11,766 bases of DNA. Origin: Lachnospiraceae bacterium. Its GTDB lineage: Bacteria; Bacillota; Clostridia; Lachnospirales; Lachnospiraceae. Under the pieces are notes generated by a model. That model was not told the DNA's origin, searched no databases, and worked only from the letters and a program-made list of their open reading frames with translations. Shown in pieces: positions 1 through 10,328 of the stretch (position 1 is its first letter; every line of letters begins with the position of its first letter). A program made the translations under genes and the position numbers. Location: contig JAILFQ010000311.1 in NCBI GenBank assembly GCA_024697505.1, positions 1-11,766 on the forward strand, in the 5' to 3' direction.

Positions 1-1
1 G

Positions 2-733
2 CTTTATACCATTCCCGTTAACGAAGCCTTCGACAAGGAAACGGAATGCCCATATTGCGCAATGCTTGAAAAGCTCAATAATGATGCCTTGGATTTTACT
101 TTAGGACCAAGCTACATGGAAGATGATGTCCGCATGGAAACCAACAGACTTGGCTTTTGCGGAAAACACGTAAAAGAAATGTATGTCAGAGGAAACAGAC
201 TTGGTCTTGCTCTTATGCTTAAAACCCACTCAGATGATGTGATAGAAAAGATAGAAAAGATGCAAAAAGGCTATAAGCCCGGTAAGACGGGGCTTTTTTC
301 GAAAAAAGAAGAAGCTCCGCTAAATTCCTATATAGACAAAGTAAGCTCAACCTGCTTTATATGCAACAAAGTCGACGACATGTTTAAGCGCTTTGTTTCC
401 ACAAGCCTTATTCTTTACGGCAGGGACGAAAACTTCAGAAGAAAAGTGGCGTCCTGTAAGGGGTACTGTCTGGAACACTATAACCTTCTTTTGAAAGAAG
501 CTCCAAAAGTGCTTTCCGGAAGATATCTGGAAGACTTTGCATCGGATATGAACAAAACCTTTATTTCCGGTCTTAAAAGGGTAAACGAAGATCTTTCCTG
601 GTTTATAGACAAATTTGATTACAGGTATGTAAATGAGCCATGGAAGAATTCAAAGGACTCCCTGCAGAGAATGGCCTTGAAACTGGAGTCCGTTTCTGTG
701 GAGCCGGGGGAAGAAGGTAAAAAAGCAGATTAA
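2..733 (+). CDS. DUF6062-like Cys/His-cluster protein, 5' end missing
   Basis: The reading frame is open from the window edge, so the start lies upstream. The ATG at 62 is internal, because a conserved-looking CPYC motif is encoded just before it (47-58). Counting from position 2, 243 residues are visible. Two similar Cys/His clusters are present: C16, C19, C53, H56 and C118, C121, C156, H159, both C-x2-C-x33/34-C-x2-H, which suggests two metal sites, probably zinc. A Lys-rich linker (about residues 87-107) separates them. There is no signal peptide or membrane segment in the visible part, so it is probably cytoplasmic. The motif pattern (CPYC, then MEDDVRMETNRLGFC) matches my memory of the clostridial DUF6062 family, whose function is unknown. 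No function should be assigned. The stop codon lies inside a small tandem repeat. Confidence 0.8.
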   Translation, partial: LYTIPVNEAFDKETECPYCAMLEKLNNDALDFTLGPSYMEDDVRMETNRLGFCGKHVKEMYVRGNRLGLALMLKTHSDDVIEKIEKMQKGYKPGKTGLFSKKEEAPLNSYIDKVSSTCFICNKVDDMFKRFVSTSLILYGRDENFRRKVASCKGYCLEHYNLLLKEAPKVLSGRYLEDFASDMNKTFISGLKRVNEDLSWFIDKFDYRYVNEPWKNSKDSLQRMALKLESVSVEPGEEGKKAD

Positions 734-763
734 AAAACAGATTAAAAAAACAGATTAAAAAAA
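726..763. repeat. Three tandem copies of a 12-13 base cagattaaaaaa unit
   Basis: The unit occurs at 726-737, 738-750 and 751-763, differing only in the length of the A run. The first copy contains the stop codon of the upstream gene. It looks like a slippage-prone low-complexity array. No function is evident. Confidence 0.75.
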
Positions 764-829
764 GAAACAGTCATAAATCCGCTTAAGAAGGCAGATTTTT
801 ATATTTTTTTTATATAAATCTCTTGCCTT

Positions 830-857
830 TTGACGAAATCGTGTTAATATATGTTAT
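830..857 (+). promoter_or_regulatory. Probable vegetative promoter of groESL
   Basis: A TTGACG -35 element (830-835) is followed after 16 bases by TGTTAT (852-857), a weak -10 match. The predicted transcription start falls at or just inside the CIRCE operator, the arrangement expected for HrcA-controlled groE promoters. An AT-rich tract at 796-819 lies just upstream and could help polymerase binding. An alternative pair, TTGCCT (823-828) with TAATAT (845-850), cannot be excluded. Confidence 0.6.
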
Positions 858-862
858 GGAAA

Positions 863-889
863 TTAGCACTCCGTTTAAATGAGTGCTAA
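863..889 (+). promoter_or_regulatory. CIRCE operator, HrcA binding site
   Basis: TTAGCACTC (863-871), nine bases, then GAGTGCTAA (881-889): a perfect 9-base inverted repeat matching the CIRCE consensus. In Firmicutes HrcA binds this site and represses groESL until heat or misfolded protein titrates GroEL away from HrcA. It lies 31 bases before the groES start, within the expected 5' untranslated region. The hrcA gene itself is not in the window. Confidence 0.97.
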
Positions 890-920
890 CAAATGAATGA
901 TATAACAGGAGGCTATTATT

Positions 921-1208
921 ATGAAATTAGTTCCATTAGGAGATAAGGTTGTATTAAAGCAGCTTCTTGCCGAGGAAACAACAAAGTCCGGTATTGTTCT
1001 TCCGGGCCAGGCAAAAGAGAAGCCACAGCAGGCAGAGGTTATTGCGGTAGGACCGGGCGGCATGGTAGACGGAAAAGAAGTTGCTATGCAGGTTAAGGTT
1101 GGAGACAAAGTAATATATTCCAAATACGCAGGCACAGAAGTTAAGCTTGGCGAAGATGAGTATGTTGTCGTTAAGCAGAACGACATCGTTGCTATTGTTG
1201 AAGACTGA
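921..1208 (+). CDS. groES: Co-chaperonin GroES
   Basis: A 95-residue protein, the normal length for the 10-kDa chaperonin. It forms the heptameric lid that caps the GroEL cavity in the cytoplasm during ATP-driven folding. The N-terminus (MKLVPLGDKVV) is typical. The mobile loop at about residues 17-34 contains the I25-V26-L27 tripeptide that docks on the GroEL apical domain. The C-terminal half shows the family strand pattern VGDKVIYSKYAGTEV and ends NDIVAIVED. An AGGAGG site at 907-912, eight bases before the ATG, fixes the start. It is the first gene of the CIRCE-controlled groES-groEL operon, 45 bases before groEL. Confidence 0.98.
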   Translation: MKLVPLGDKVVLKQLLAEETTKSGIVLPGQAKEKPQQAEVIAVGPGGMVDGKEVAMQVKVGDKVIYSKYAGTEVKLGEDEYVVVKQNDIVAIVED

Positions 1209-1226
1209 TTATAAATAAACGGGTAA

Positions 1227-2876
<1,650 letters not shown>

Positions 2877-2896
2877 TAAGAAATTGAGCATTGATC

Positions 2897-2932
2897 ATCC
2901 CTCCGGCCGTTTGGTCGGAGGGATTTCTTGTA
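2897..2932 (+). terminator. Rho-independent terminator of groESL
   Basis: ATCCCTCCG (2897-2905) pairs perfectly with CGGAGGGAT (2916-2924). The stem extends inward by three pairs including one G-U, leaving a four-base GTTT loop at 2909-2912. A short T-rich tract (TTTCTTGT) follows. It begins 20 bases after the groEL stop. Confidence 0.88.
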
Positions 2933-2972
2933 TTAGCAATACTTATAAAAAATGTTAAATTTTTATTTCCTG

Positions 2973-3001
2973 TTGCATTAACTTATAAATTTTTTTATAC
3001 T
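2973..3001 (+). promoter_or_regulatory. Probable promoter for the membrane protein gene, possibly guaB-pilZ
   Basis: TTGCAT (2973-2978) and TATACT (2996-3001) are separated by 17 bases. The -10 matches consensus at five of six bases and the -35 at three. It sits after the groEL terminator and 35 bases before the next start codon. The surrounding 2931-3020 stretch is very AT-rich and includes a 9-base direct repeat, acttataaa, at 2941-2949 and 2981-2989. Confidence 0.55.
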
Positions 3002-3036
3002 GAAAAATAAGAATCAAATAAGAAAGGGGTCTATGT

Positions 3037-3540
3037 ATGGTTGGGTCTTATGCAGAATCCCGCTGTAAAAAACTTGTTACGGCGAAGGATAATTTTACTA
3101 AATTTCTTATGATAGCAGGGATTGTTGTCCCTATTATTCTTATTCCGGTTACCGGTTACGGTATTCTCGGACTTTTGTCTCTTTTAATGGTGGCCGTTAC
3201 GGCAATATTTTGGAAAAGACTTTCTATTGAATACGAGTATGTATTCTGCGACGGTCAGGTGGATTTTGACAGAATAGCGGGAGGAGAGTCCAGAAAAACT
3301 CTTTACAGAGCAGACTTTGACCAGCTTGTGGTTATTGCCCCTGCAAAATCCCACGCTCTGGACGGTTACAGACATAACGGTGTGGAAGTAAGAGACTATT
3401 CCAGTCTTGATCCTAACCACAAGATTTTCGGCATGGTTGTAACAAGCGGAGAAAAGTCCACACTCATTTATTTTGAGCCTGATGAAAATATGCTTGCCGC
3501 AATGAAGCAGAAAGCACCAAGAAAGATTTCCGAAGTTTAA
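3037..3540 (+). CDS. Small two-helix membrane protein, DUF6106-like
   Basis: A 167-residue protein of unknown function. A short basic N-terminus is followed by two hydrophobic segments at about residues 23-40 and 42-58, joined by a tight Thr-Gly-Tyr-Gly turn. The remaining ~105 residues are soluble, rich in beta-strand-like patterns and probably cytoplasmic (basic residues WKR follow helix two). The layout resembles membrane-anchored PH-like or YcxB-like domains, and I recall similar clostridial proteins annotated as DUF6106, but neither can be proved here. Start: AAAGGGG at 3023-3029, seven bases before ATG 3037. The overlapping ATG at 3033 is in another frame. It has a plausible promoter of its own and lies 70 bases before guaB with no terminator between, so cotranscription with guaB is possible. 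Confidence 0.8.
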   Translation: MVGSYAESRCKKLVTAKDNFTKFLMIAGIVVPIILIPVTGYGILGLLSLLMVAVTAIFWKRLSIEYEYVFCDGQVDFDRIAGGESRKTLYRADFDQLVVIAPAKSHALDGYRHNGVEVRDYSSLDPNHKIFGMVVTSGEKSTLIYFEPDENMLAAMKQKAPRKISEV

Positions 3541-3559
3541 TTAGTCTTTACGTTTTTAA

Positions 3560-5068
<1,509 letters not shown>

Positions 5069-5101
5069 AGAGGCGTAGCGGGAAAATAACGAGGAGGTAT
5101 T

Positions 5102-5455
5102 ATGGTGGAAATGAGAAGAAGTAAAAGACTTCCGGTTCACCTTGAACTTAAAGTTTCAAGGTTATTCAAACAACAGGAAATCGAGCAGCTTGAAGAAGTT
5201 GCGGATATTACAGTCGTAGATGTCTCAAAACATGGTATTGGGTTTAAGTCCAAAAGCCAGTTGCCGATCGGTTTTTACTTCAATGCCAAGTTGGAGCTTG
5301 GGGGCGAAGACAGGTCTTTGTATTGCGTGGTTCAGATCATTCGTAAGAATGAACTTGAAGACGGATTAACATTTTACGGTTGCCAGTTTGTGGGGATGGC
5401 ACCTGTTCTTGATTTTATTTTCGATGAATACGAAAAGAGCGTTGAAGAACAGTAG
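5102..5455 (+). CDS. Single-domain PilZ protein, probable c-di-GMP receptor
   Basis: A 117-residue protein that is essentially one PilZ domain. Both cyclic di-GMP binding motifs are visible: RxxxR at R5-R9 (RRSKR) and DxSxxG at D40-G45 (DVSKHG), followed by the usual beta-barrel strands. PilZ proteins change conformation on binding c-di-GMP and act on partners in motility, adhesion or polysaccharide export. The partner here is unknown. No signal or membrane segment is present. A strong GAGGAGG (5091-5097) lies only four bases before ATG 5102, which is tight. GTG 5105 (spacing seven) or ATG 5111 (spacing thirteen) are possible real starts, all keeping both motifs. It sits 33 bases after guaB and is closed by a terminator, suggesting a guaB-pilZ transcript. 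Confidence 0.92.
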   Translation: MVEMRRSKRLPVHLELKVSRLFKQQEIEQLEEVADITVVDVSKHGIGFKSKSQLPIGFYFNAKLELGGEDRSLYCVVQIIRKNELEDGLTFYGCQFVGMAPVLDFIFDEYEKSVEEQ

Positions 5456-5471
5456 AAAATGGTTTAAAATG

Positions 5472-5508
5472 AAACGGCATCCTGTTTTTTGGGATGCCGT
5501 TTTATAAT
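5472..5508 (+). terminator. Rho-independent terminator after pilZ
   Basis: AAACGGCATCC (5472-5482) pairs perfectly over 11 bases with GGATGCCGTTT (5492-5502), with a nine-base T-rich loop (5483-5491). The stem runs into a TTTT tract (5500-5503) and then ATAAT. It starts 16 bases after the pilZ stop and should end the guaB-pilZ transcript. Confidence 0.9.
5503..5508 (+). promoter_or_regulatory. Possible -10 element for the M16 peptidase gene
   Basis: A perfect TATAAT begins inside the terminator T-tract, 42 bases before the peptidase start. No good -35 lies at the right distance: position 5480 reads TCCTGT and falls in the hairpin. The peptidase must be transcribed from somewhere after the terminator or by read-through, which gives this site some weight, but the match may be chance. 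Confidence 0.3.
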
Positions 5509-5549
5509 ACCCGTCAGGGAAAACGATACTAATCATTGGAGGGTCATTA

Positions 5550-8474
5550 ATGCAGGATTTCAAAAATCTCAAAGAGTATCAGCTTGTTAAAACGGAAGAA
5601 CTTCCGGACGTAGCAGGTACAGGTTATTATTTAAGACACATCAAAACGGGAGCAAGAATTGCAGTCATCAGTAATAAGGACGATAATAAGGTTTTTGCTA
5701 TAGGTTTCAGAACACCACCTGAAGATTCCACAGGTGTTGCTCATATTATCGAGCACAGTGTACTTTGCGGTTCGGATAAATATCCGGCAAAGGACCCGTT
5801 TGTAGAGCTTGCAAAAGGCTCTCTCAACACATTCCTCAATGCAATGACATATCCGGACAAGACTCTTTATCCGGTTGCCAGCTGCAATATGCAGGATTTT
5901 AAGAACCTTATGGGCGTTTATATGGATGCGGTTCTTCATCCAAACATTTATAAAGAAGAAAAGATCTTCAGACAGGAAGGCTGGCACTACGAGCTGGATT
6001 CCAAGGACGGAGAGATCATTTACAACGGCGTTGTTTACAACGAAATGAAGGGTGCTTTCTCAAACCCTGACGGAATTCTTTCCAGACAGTCCATGAATTC
6101 CATCTTCCCGGATACGGCGTACGGTGTAGAATCCGGCGGAGACCCGATCAACATTCCTGATCTTACATACGAGAACTTCCTTAAGTTCCACAGCAGATAC
6201 TATCATCCTACAAACAGCTATATCTACCTTTACGGAGATATGGACTTTGAGGAGCGCCTTACATGGCTTGATAAAGAATATCTTTCCAAGTACGAGAAGA
6301 TAGATATAGATTCTTCCCTTAAGCTTCAGAAGCACTTCGGAAAGGTTATAGATAAGACATATTACTACTCCGTAGATTCCATGGATAAGGACAACCAGAC
6401 CTACTATGCATACAACGTGCTTGCAGGCAAGTCCTTAGACCTTAAAGAGGGTATTGCCCTTGAAGTTCTGGACAGAATTCTCTTCTCCGCACCGGGAGCA
6501 CCTGTTAAGCAGGCTCTTATAGATGCAGGTATCGGTGAAGACTATTCCGCAGGTTACACACCGGATGTTTTGCAGCCATTCTTTACAATTTACGCAAAGA
6601 ATGCAAAAGTCGGAATGATGGACAAGTTTAAGCAGGTTCTTATAGATGCTCTTAAGAAGGTTGTTAAAGACGGTATTAACAAAAAGTCACTTCAGGCAAC
6701 CATCAACGCTCAGGAGTTTAGATATAAGGAAGCAGACTTTGGAGGTTTCCCTAAGGGACTTCTCTACGGCTTTAACGTTCTTTCCACCTGGCTTTACGAT
6801 GACGACAAGGTATTTACCCAGCTGCATGGCAACAAGGTGTACAAGGAACTGAAAGACGAGATAAACACAAATTACTTTGAAGAACTTGTTACAAAGTACT
6901 TTGTGGAGGCTGACCATGGTTCTTATGTTGAACTTGCACCGAAGCTTAAGCTTAATGAGGAAGTAGCTAAGGAAACCAAGGAAAAGCTTGCTAAATATAA
7001 GGCATCTCTTTCCGATAAGGAAATAGAAGAACTTATTCAGAAGACAAAGGATCTTAAGGCTTATCAGAGCGAAGAGTCCACAAAGGAAGACCTTGAAAAG
7101 ATACCGCTTCTTTCCGTAGAAGATATTGATAAGAAGGCAAAGCCTTATAACAATATTGAAGTTGAAGGTACTCCTGCAAAGCTTATCTGGCACGACATCT
7201 TCACAAACGGCATTAACTACTCACAGATCTTCTTTGATGTATCCACTGTTCCTTTTGAAGATGTTCCTTACCTTACTTTACTTACAAGGACGATCGGACA
7301 GGTAGATACAAAGAAGCACAGCTACAGAGAACTTATTGACGAAATAGACATCCATACCGGCGGATATAATTCTGATGTAAGCAGATTCCCTGAGTATGGC
7401 AGCGACAGCAAGTTTACGCCTTACTTAACAATTAACACAAAGGCAATTACAGAAAAGACCAAAGAGAATCTTGAACTCCTTACCGAAATGCTCACAGAGT
7501 CCGTATTTACAGACACAAAGAGAATCAAGGAGATCCTTCTTCAGATAAAGTCCGGTCTTGAAGCACAGTTCTTACACAGCGGACATGCGGTTGCATTAAG
7601 AAGAGTAGGTGCATACTACAACGAAGGCATTGCTTATGCAGATAAGTCCGGAAATGTTGCTTACTATGAGTTTATTAAGGATCTTGTAAATAACTACGAA
7701 GAAAGAAAGGATGCTTTTGTTAAGAAGCTTGACAGCGTTTGCAAGCAGGTATTCACAAAGAAGCATCTTATTATGGGTCTTACCTGTAAAGAAGACGGAA
7801 AGGCAGAGTTTATGAAGTACCTTCCTGCATTTTACGATTCTCTCTTCGATACACCGGACTCCACAGAGCCGCTTAGAATTCCGCTTACCCTCAGAAACGA
7901 AGCCTTTAAGACTCCGGGCCAGGTACAGTACGTTGTAAGAGGCGGTAACTACAAAGAAAAAGGCGTTGAATATAAGGGATCATTTGCGGTTCTTTCCAAT
8001 ATTTTAAGCTACGGCTATCTTTGGGGAGAAATCAGAGTTAAGGGCGGCGCTTACGGTGCAGGTATTGTTATAGACCCATACATCGGTCAGGTAGCAACAT
8101 ACTCATACAGAGACCCTAATCTTCGCGAAACAAACTCTGTATACGAAGGACTTCCTGAATATGTAGGAAACTTTGATGCAGACAAGCGTGAAATGACAAA
8201 GTACATTATAGGTGCCATTGCAAACATAGACTTCCCTCTTACTCCAAGAACGGAAGGCAGCAGATCCTTTACAGCATACCTTAGCAAGACTCCTATTGAG
8301 TATGTACAAAAAACACGTAACGAAATCCTTTCAACAACAGCAGAGGATATTAGGAAGGCTAAGCCTGTTATGGAAGCACTTCTTGATAAAAAGGCTGTGT
8401 GCGTTGTAGGTAACGGCGCAAAGATAGATTCCTGCAGCGATATGTTTATGGAAACAAGAGACATACTCGCGTAA
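5550..8474 (+). CDS. M16C (PreP/falcilysin-type) zinc metallopeptidase
   Basis: A 974-residue protein of the insulinase superfamily, matching in length the single-chain M16C presequence-protease type. These enzymes close around short unfolded peptides in an internal chamber and degrade them. The inverted zinc motif HxxEH is intact: H65, E68 and H69 (HIIEH), with E68 the catalytic base. The third ligand is probably E165 in VVYNEMKGAFS. About residues 465-525 are highly charged and helical, matching the hinge between the two halves. The C-terminal half has the substrate-positioning Arg/Tyr pair in RVKGGAYG (R829, Y835). No signal peptide or membrane segment is seen, so a cytoplasmic peptide scavenger is likely. 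GGAGGG (5538-5543) lies six bases before ATG 5550. era follows 53 bases downstream without a terminator. Confidence 0.95.
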   Translation: MQDFKNLKEYQLVKTEELPDVAGTGYYLRHIKTGARIAVISNKDDNKVFAIGFRTPPEDSTGVAHIIEHSVLCGSDKYPAKDPFVELAKGSLNTFLNAMTYPDKTLYPVASCNMQDFKNLMGVYMDAVLHPNIYKEEKIFRQEGWHYELDSKDGEIIYNGVVYNEMKGAFSNPDGILSRQSMNSIFPDTAYGVESGGDPINIPDLTYENFLKFHSRYYHPTNSYIYLYGDMDFEERLTWLDKEYLSKYEKIDIDSSLKLQKHFGKVIDKTYYYSVDSMDKDNQTYYAYNVLAGKSLDLKEGIALEVLDRILFSAPGAPVKQALIDAGIGEDYSAGYTPDVLQPFFTIYAKNAKVGMMDKFKQVLIDALKKVVKDGINKKSLQATINAQEFRYKEADFGGFPKGLLYGFNVLSTWLYDDDKVFTQLHGNKVYKELKDEINTNYFEELVTKYFVEADHGSYVELAPKLKLNEEVAKETKEKLAKYKASLSDKEIEELIQKTKDLKAYQSEESTKEDLEKIPLLSVEDIDKKAKPYNNIEVEGTPAKLIWHDIFTNGINYSQIFFDVSTVPFEDVPYLTLLTRTIGQVDTKKHSYRELIDEIDIHTGGYNSDVSRFPEYGSDSKFTPYLTINTKAITEKTKENLELLTEMLTESVFTDTKRIKEILLQIKSGLEAQFLHSGHAVALRRVGAYYNEGIAYADKSGNVAYYEFIKDLVNNYEERKDAFVKKLDSVCKQVFTKKHLIMGLTCKEDGKAEFMKYLPAFYDSLFDTPDSTEPLRIPLTLRNEAFKTPGQVQYVVRGGNYKEKGVEYKGSFAVLSNILSYGYLWGEIRVKGGAYGAGIVIDPYIGQVATYSYRDPNLRETNSVYEGLPEYVGNFDADKREMTKYIIGAIANIDFPLTPRTEGSRSFTAYLSKTPIEYVQKTRNEILSTTAEDIRKAKPVMEALLDKKAVCVVGNGAKIDSCSDMFMETRDILA

Positions 8475-8527
8475 AAAAATCAACGCGGCAGGCGAATTGT
8501 AAATATCATTTAAATGGAAGAGTGAAA

Positions 8528-9457
8528 ATGGAAAAAGTAACAAGATCGGGCTTTGTAACCCTTATCGGCAGGCCAAATGTGGGTAAATCCACATTAATGA
8601 ACCATCTTATAGGCCAAAAGATAGCAATTACATCAAGCAAGCCTCAGACAACAAGAAATAAAATACAGACTGTTTACACGGACGAAAGAGGACAGGTAAT
8701 CTTCTTAGACACGCCGGGTATACATAAGGCCCAGAACAAACTGGGAGAGTTTATGGTTAAGATAGCCAGGGACTCTTTGGATGAGGTAGACCTTATTATG
8801 TGGCTTGTGGAACCTTCAACCTTTATTGGAGCAGGGGAAAGAAGCATAATTGAGCAGCTAAGGTCTACAAAGACACCGGTTATTCTTGTTATAAATAAGA
8901 TAGACACCGTAAAGAAAGAAGTGGTGGCTTCTGCGATCGAAGCTTACAAAAATGAGTATGATTTTGCAGAGATAATCCCTGTTTCCGCTTCCAAGAAAAC
9001 AAATACAGACGAGCTGATGAGGCAGGTATTTAATTACCTGCCTTACGGCCCGCTTTATTACGATGAAGATACGGTTACGGACCAGCCGGAAAGAGATATT
9101 GTGGGAGAACTTATAAGAGAAAAGTCTTTAAGACTCCTTGGTGAAGAGGTCCCGCATGGAATTGCGGTCTTAATAGACAGCATGAAAGAAAGACATGGAG
9201 AAAAGTACGACTTTGAAGAAAAGCCTACTTATGACGTGGAAGCAACCATCATTTGTGAGAGAGAGTCTCACAAGGGCATTATTATTGGAAAGCAGGGCAG
9301 CATGCTTAAGAAGATAGGCACCCAGGCAAGAAAAGATGCCGAAAAGCTGTTGGACTGCAATATGAACCTTAAACTTTGGGTTAAGGTTAAGAAGGATTGG
9401 CGTGATTCGGATTCGGATATGAAGAATTACGGCTATTATGAAAAGAAAGACAGATAG
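8528..9457 (+). CDS. era: GTPase Era, 30S ribosome assembly factor
   Basis: A 309-residue GTPase, normal for the family, that binds the 3' end of 16S rRNA and controls small-subunit maturation. GTPase motifs run in order: G1 GRPNVGKST (14-22), the TTR switch, G3 DTPGIH (from D61), G4 NKID (123-126) and G5 PVSAS. A C-terminal KH domain follows, with GIIIGKQGS at 250-258 and the downstream MLKKIG segment that contacts RNA. I prefer ATG 8528 over the in-frame GTG two codons upstream, because GGAAG (8516-8520) is seven bases before the ATG, whereas that GTG would lie only one base after it. recO starts 14 bases after the stop, so era and recO are surely cotranscribed, probably with the upstream peptidase. 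Confidence 0.97.
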   Translation: MEKVTRSGFVTLIGRPNVGKSTLMNHLIGQKIAITSSKPQTTRNKIQTVYTDERGQVIFLDTPGIHKAQNKLGEFMVKIARDSLDEVDLIMWLVEPSTFIGAGERSIIEQLRSTKTPVILVINKIDTVKKEVVASAIEAYKNEYDFAEIIPVSASKKTNTDELMRQVFNYLPYGPLYYDEDTVTDQPERDIVGELIREKSLRLLGEEVPHGIAVLIDSMKERHGEKYDFEEKPTYDVEATIICERESHKGIIIGKQGSMLKKIGTQARKDAEKLLDCNMNLKLWVKVKKDWRDSDSDMKNYGYYEKKDR

Positions 9458-9471
9458 TTTTAAGGTGACGA

Positions 9472-10281
9472 ATGAACGGACAGGTAAAGCTTACAGGTAT
9501 GGTTCTTACCGCAATGCCGGTAAACGACTATGACCGAAGGATTACAATTCTTACAAAAGAGCGTGGCAAAATAACTGCATTTGCAAAAGGTGCCAGAAGG
9601 CCTACAAGTGCTTTTGTGGCAAACACACAGCCTTTTGCCTTTGGCGAGTTTACCCTTTTTGAAGGAAGAGAAGCCTACAACGTGGTAAGCGCCGAGATAA
9701 GCAATTATTTTTCCGAGCTTAGAAACGATCTTTCCGCCATATATTACGGAATGTACTTTTGCGAGCTGGCAGGTTTCATTTCCAGAGAAAACATGGAAGC
9801 AAAAGAACAGTTAAGATTGCTTTACCAGACCCTTCGTGCCCTTACAAAACCATCTCTGGACCATAAACTTGTACGTGCGGTTTACGAACTGCGCCTTATG
9901 GCGGTGTACGGAGTAAGTCCGCAAACTTTTAATTGCCTCTCCTGCGGAGAAGATCTGCTTAAAAAAGGAGAGAAAATCTGGTTTTCGCCGGAAGACGGGG
10001 GAGCATACTGCGACGGTTGCCTCTCGGATATGGACGGCGGCGAGTACAGCGGAACGGATGATGAAACTGCAAGAAACTATGCAAAAAATACCGGGAGATT
10101 TCAGATACTTCCGTCTACTTTGTATGCAATGCAGTTTATTCTTACCGAAAAGCTGGAAACCCTTTATACATTTACAGTTTCTAGTGAAGTTTTGCTTGAA
10201 CTTCAACTCATAATGAAGTATTATCTACAAAAGCATATCGGTTCTCATATGAAGAGTGAAGATATGCTAAATCTTATTTAA
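9472..10281 (+). CDS. recO: DNA repair protein RecO
   Basis: A 269-residue protein of typical length. RecO works with RecR to displace SSB and load RecA on single-stranded DNA in the RecF recombination pathway, and it anneals complementary strands. The N-terminus has the OB-fold pattern of the family (GMVLTAMPVNDYDRRITILT, then GKITAFAKGARRPTS). A four-Cys zinc finger is present at C155-x2-C158 and C180-x2-C183, as in the Gram-positive and Deinococcus form and unlike E. coli RecO. The helical C-terminus ends in YYLQKHIGSHMKSEDML. Start ATG 9472 follows AAGGTGA (9462-9468), a close spacing consistent with translational coupling to era 14 bases upstream. The era-recO adjacency is common in Firmicutes. 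Confidence 0.96.
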   Translation: MNGQVKLTGMVLTAMPVNDYDRRITILTKERGKITAFAKGARRPTSAFVANTQPFAFGEFTLFEGREAYNVVSAEISNYFSELRNDLSAIYYGMYFCELAGFISRENMEAKEQLRLLYQTLRALTKPSLDHKLVRAVYELRLMAVYGVSPQTFNCLSCGEDLLKKGEKIWFSPEDGGAYCDGCLSDMDGGEYSGTDDETARNYAKNTGRFQILPSTLYAMQFILTEKLETLYTFTVSSEVLLELQLIMKYYLQKHIGSHMKSEDMLNLI

Positions 10282-10328
10282 CCCCCAAACCAAAATTATG
10301 TGTGTATGGTAAAAGGAGAGTCTAGAAA

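Noticed and set aside
62..64. ATG 62 as the start of the first gene
   Set aside because: In-frame coding continues upstream to the window edge and includes the CPYC half of the first metal-site cluster, so the true start is outside the window.
793..821. AT-rich inverted repeat as a terminator for the first gene
   Set aside because: AGATTT pairs with AAATCT and TATA with TATA around a T loop, but the stem is almost all A-T with a mismatch and has no following T-tract. It more likely reflects AT-rich sequence upstream of the groESL promoter.
6687..7193. Antisense open frame inside the M16 peptidase gene (168 codons)
   Set aside because: Its Leu/Phe/Lys-rich hydrophobic sequence is the complement of AAG/AAA/CTT-rich coding and it covers the charged hinge region. 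No ribosome binding site precedes it.
10282..10328. Promoter between recO and the ABC exporter gene
   Set aside because: TATGGT (10305-10310) is a weak -10 and I found no properly spaced -35, so I do not list it. Read-through from recO is equally possible.
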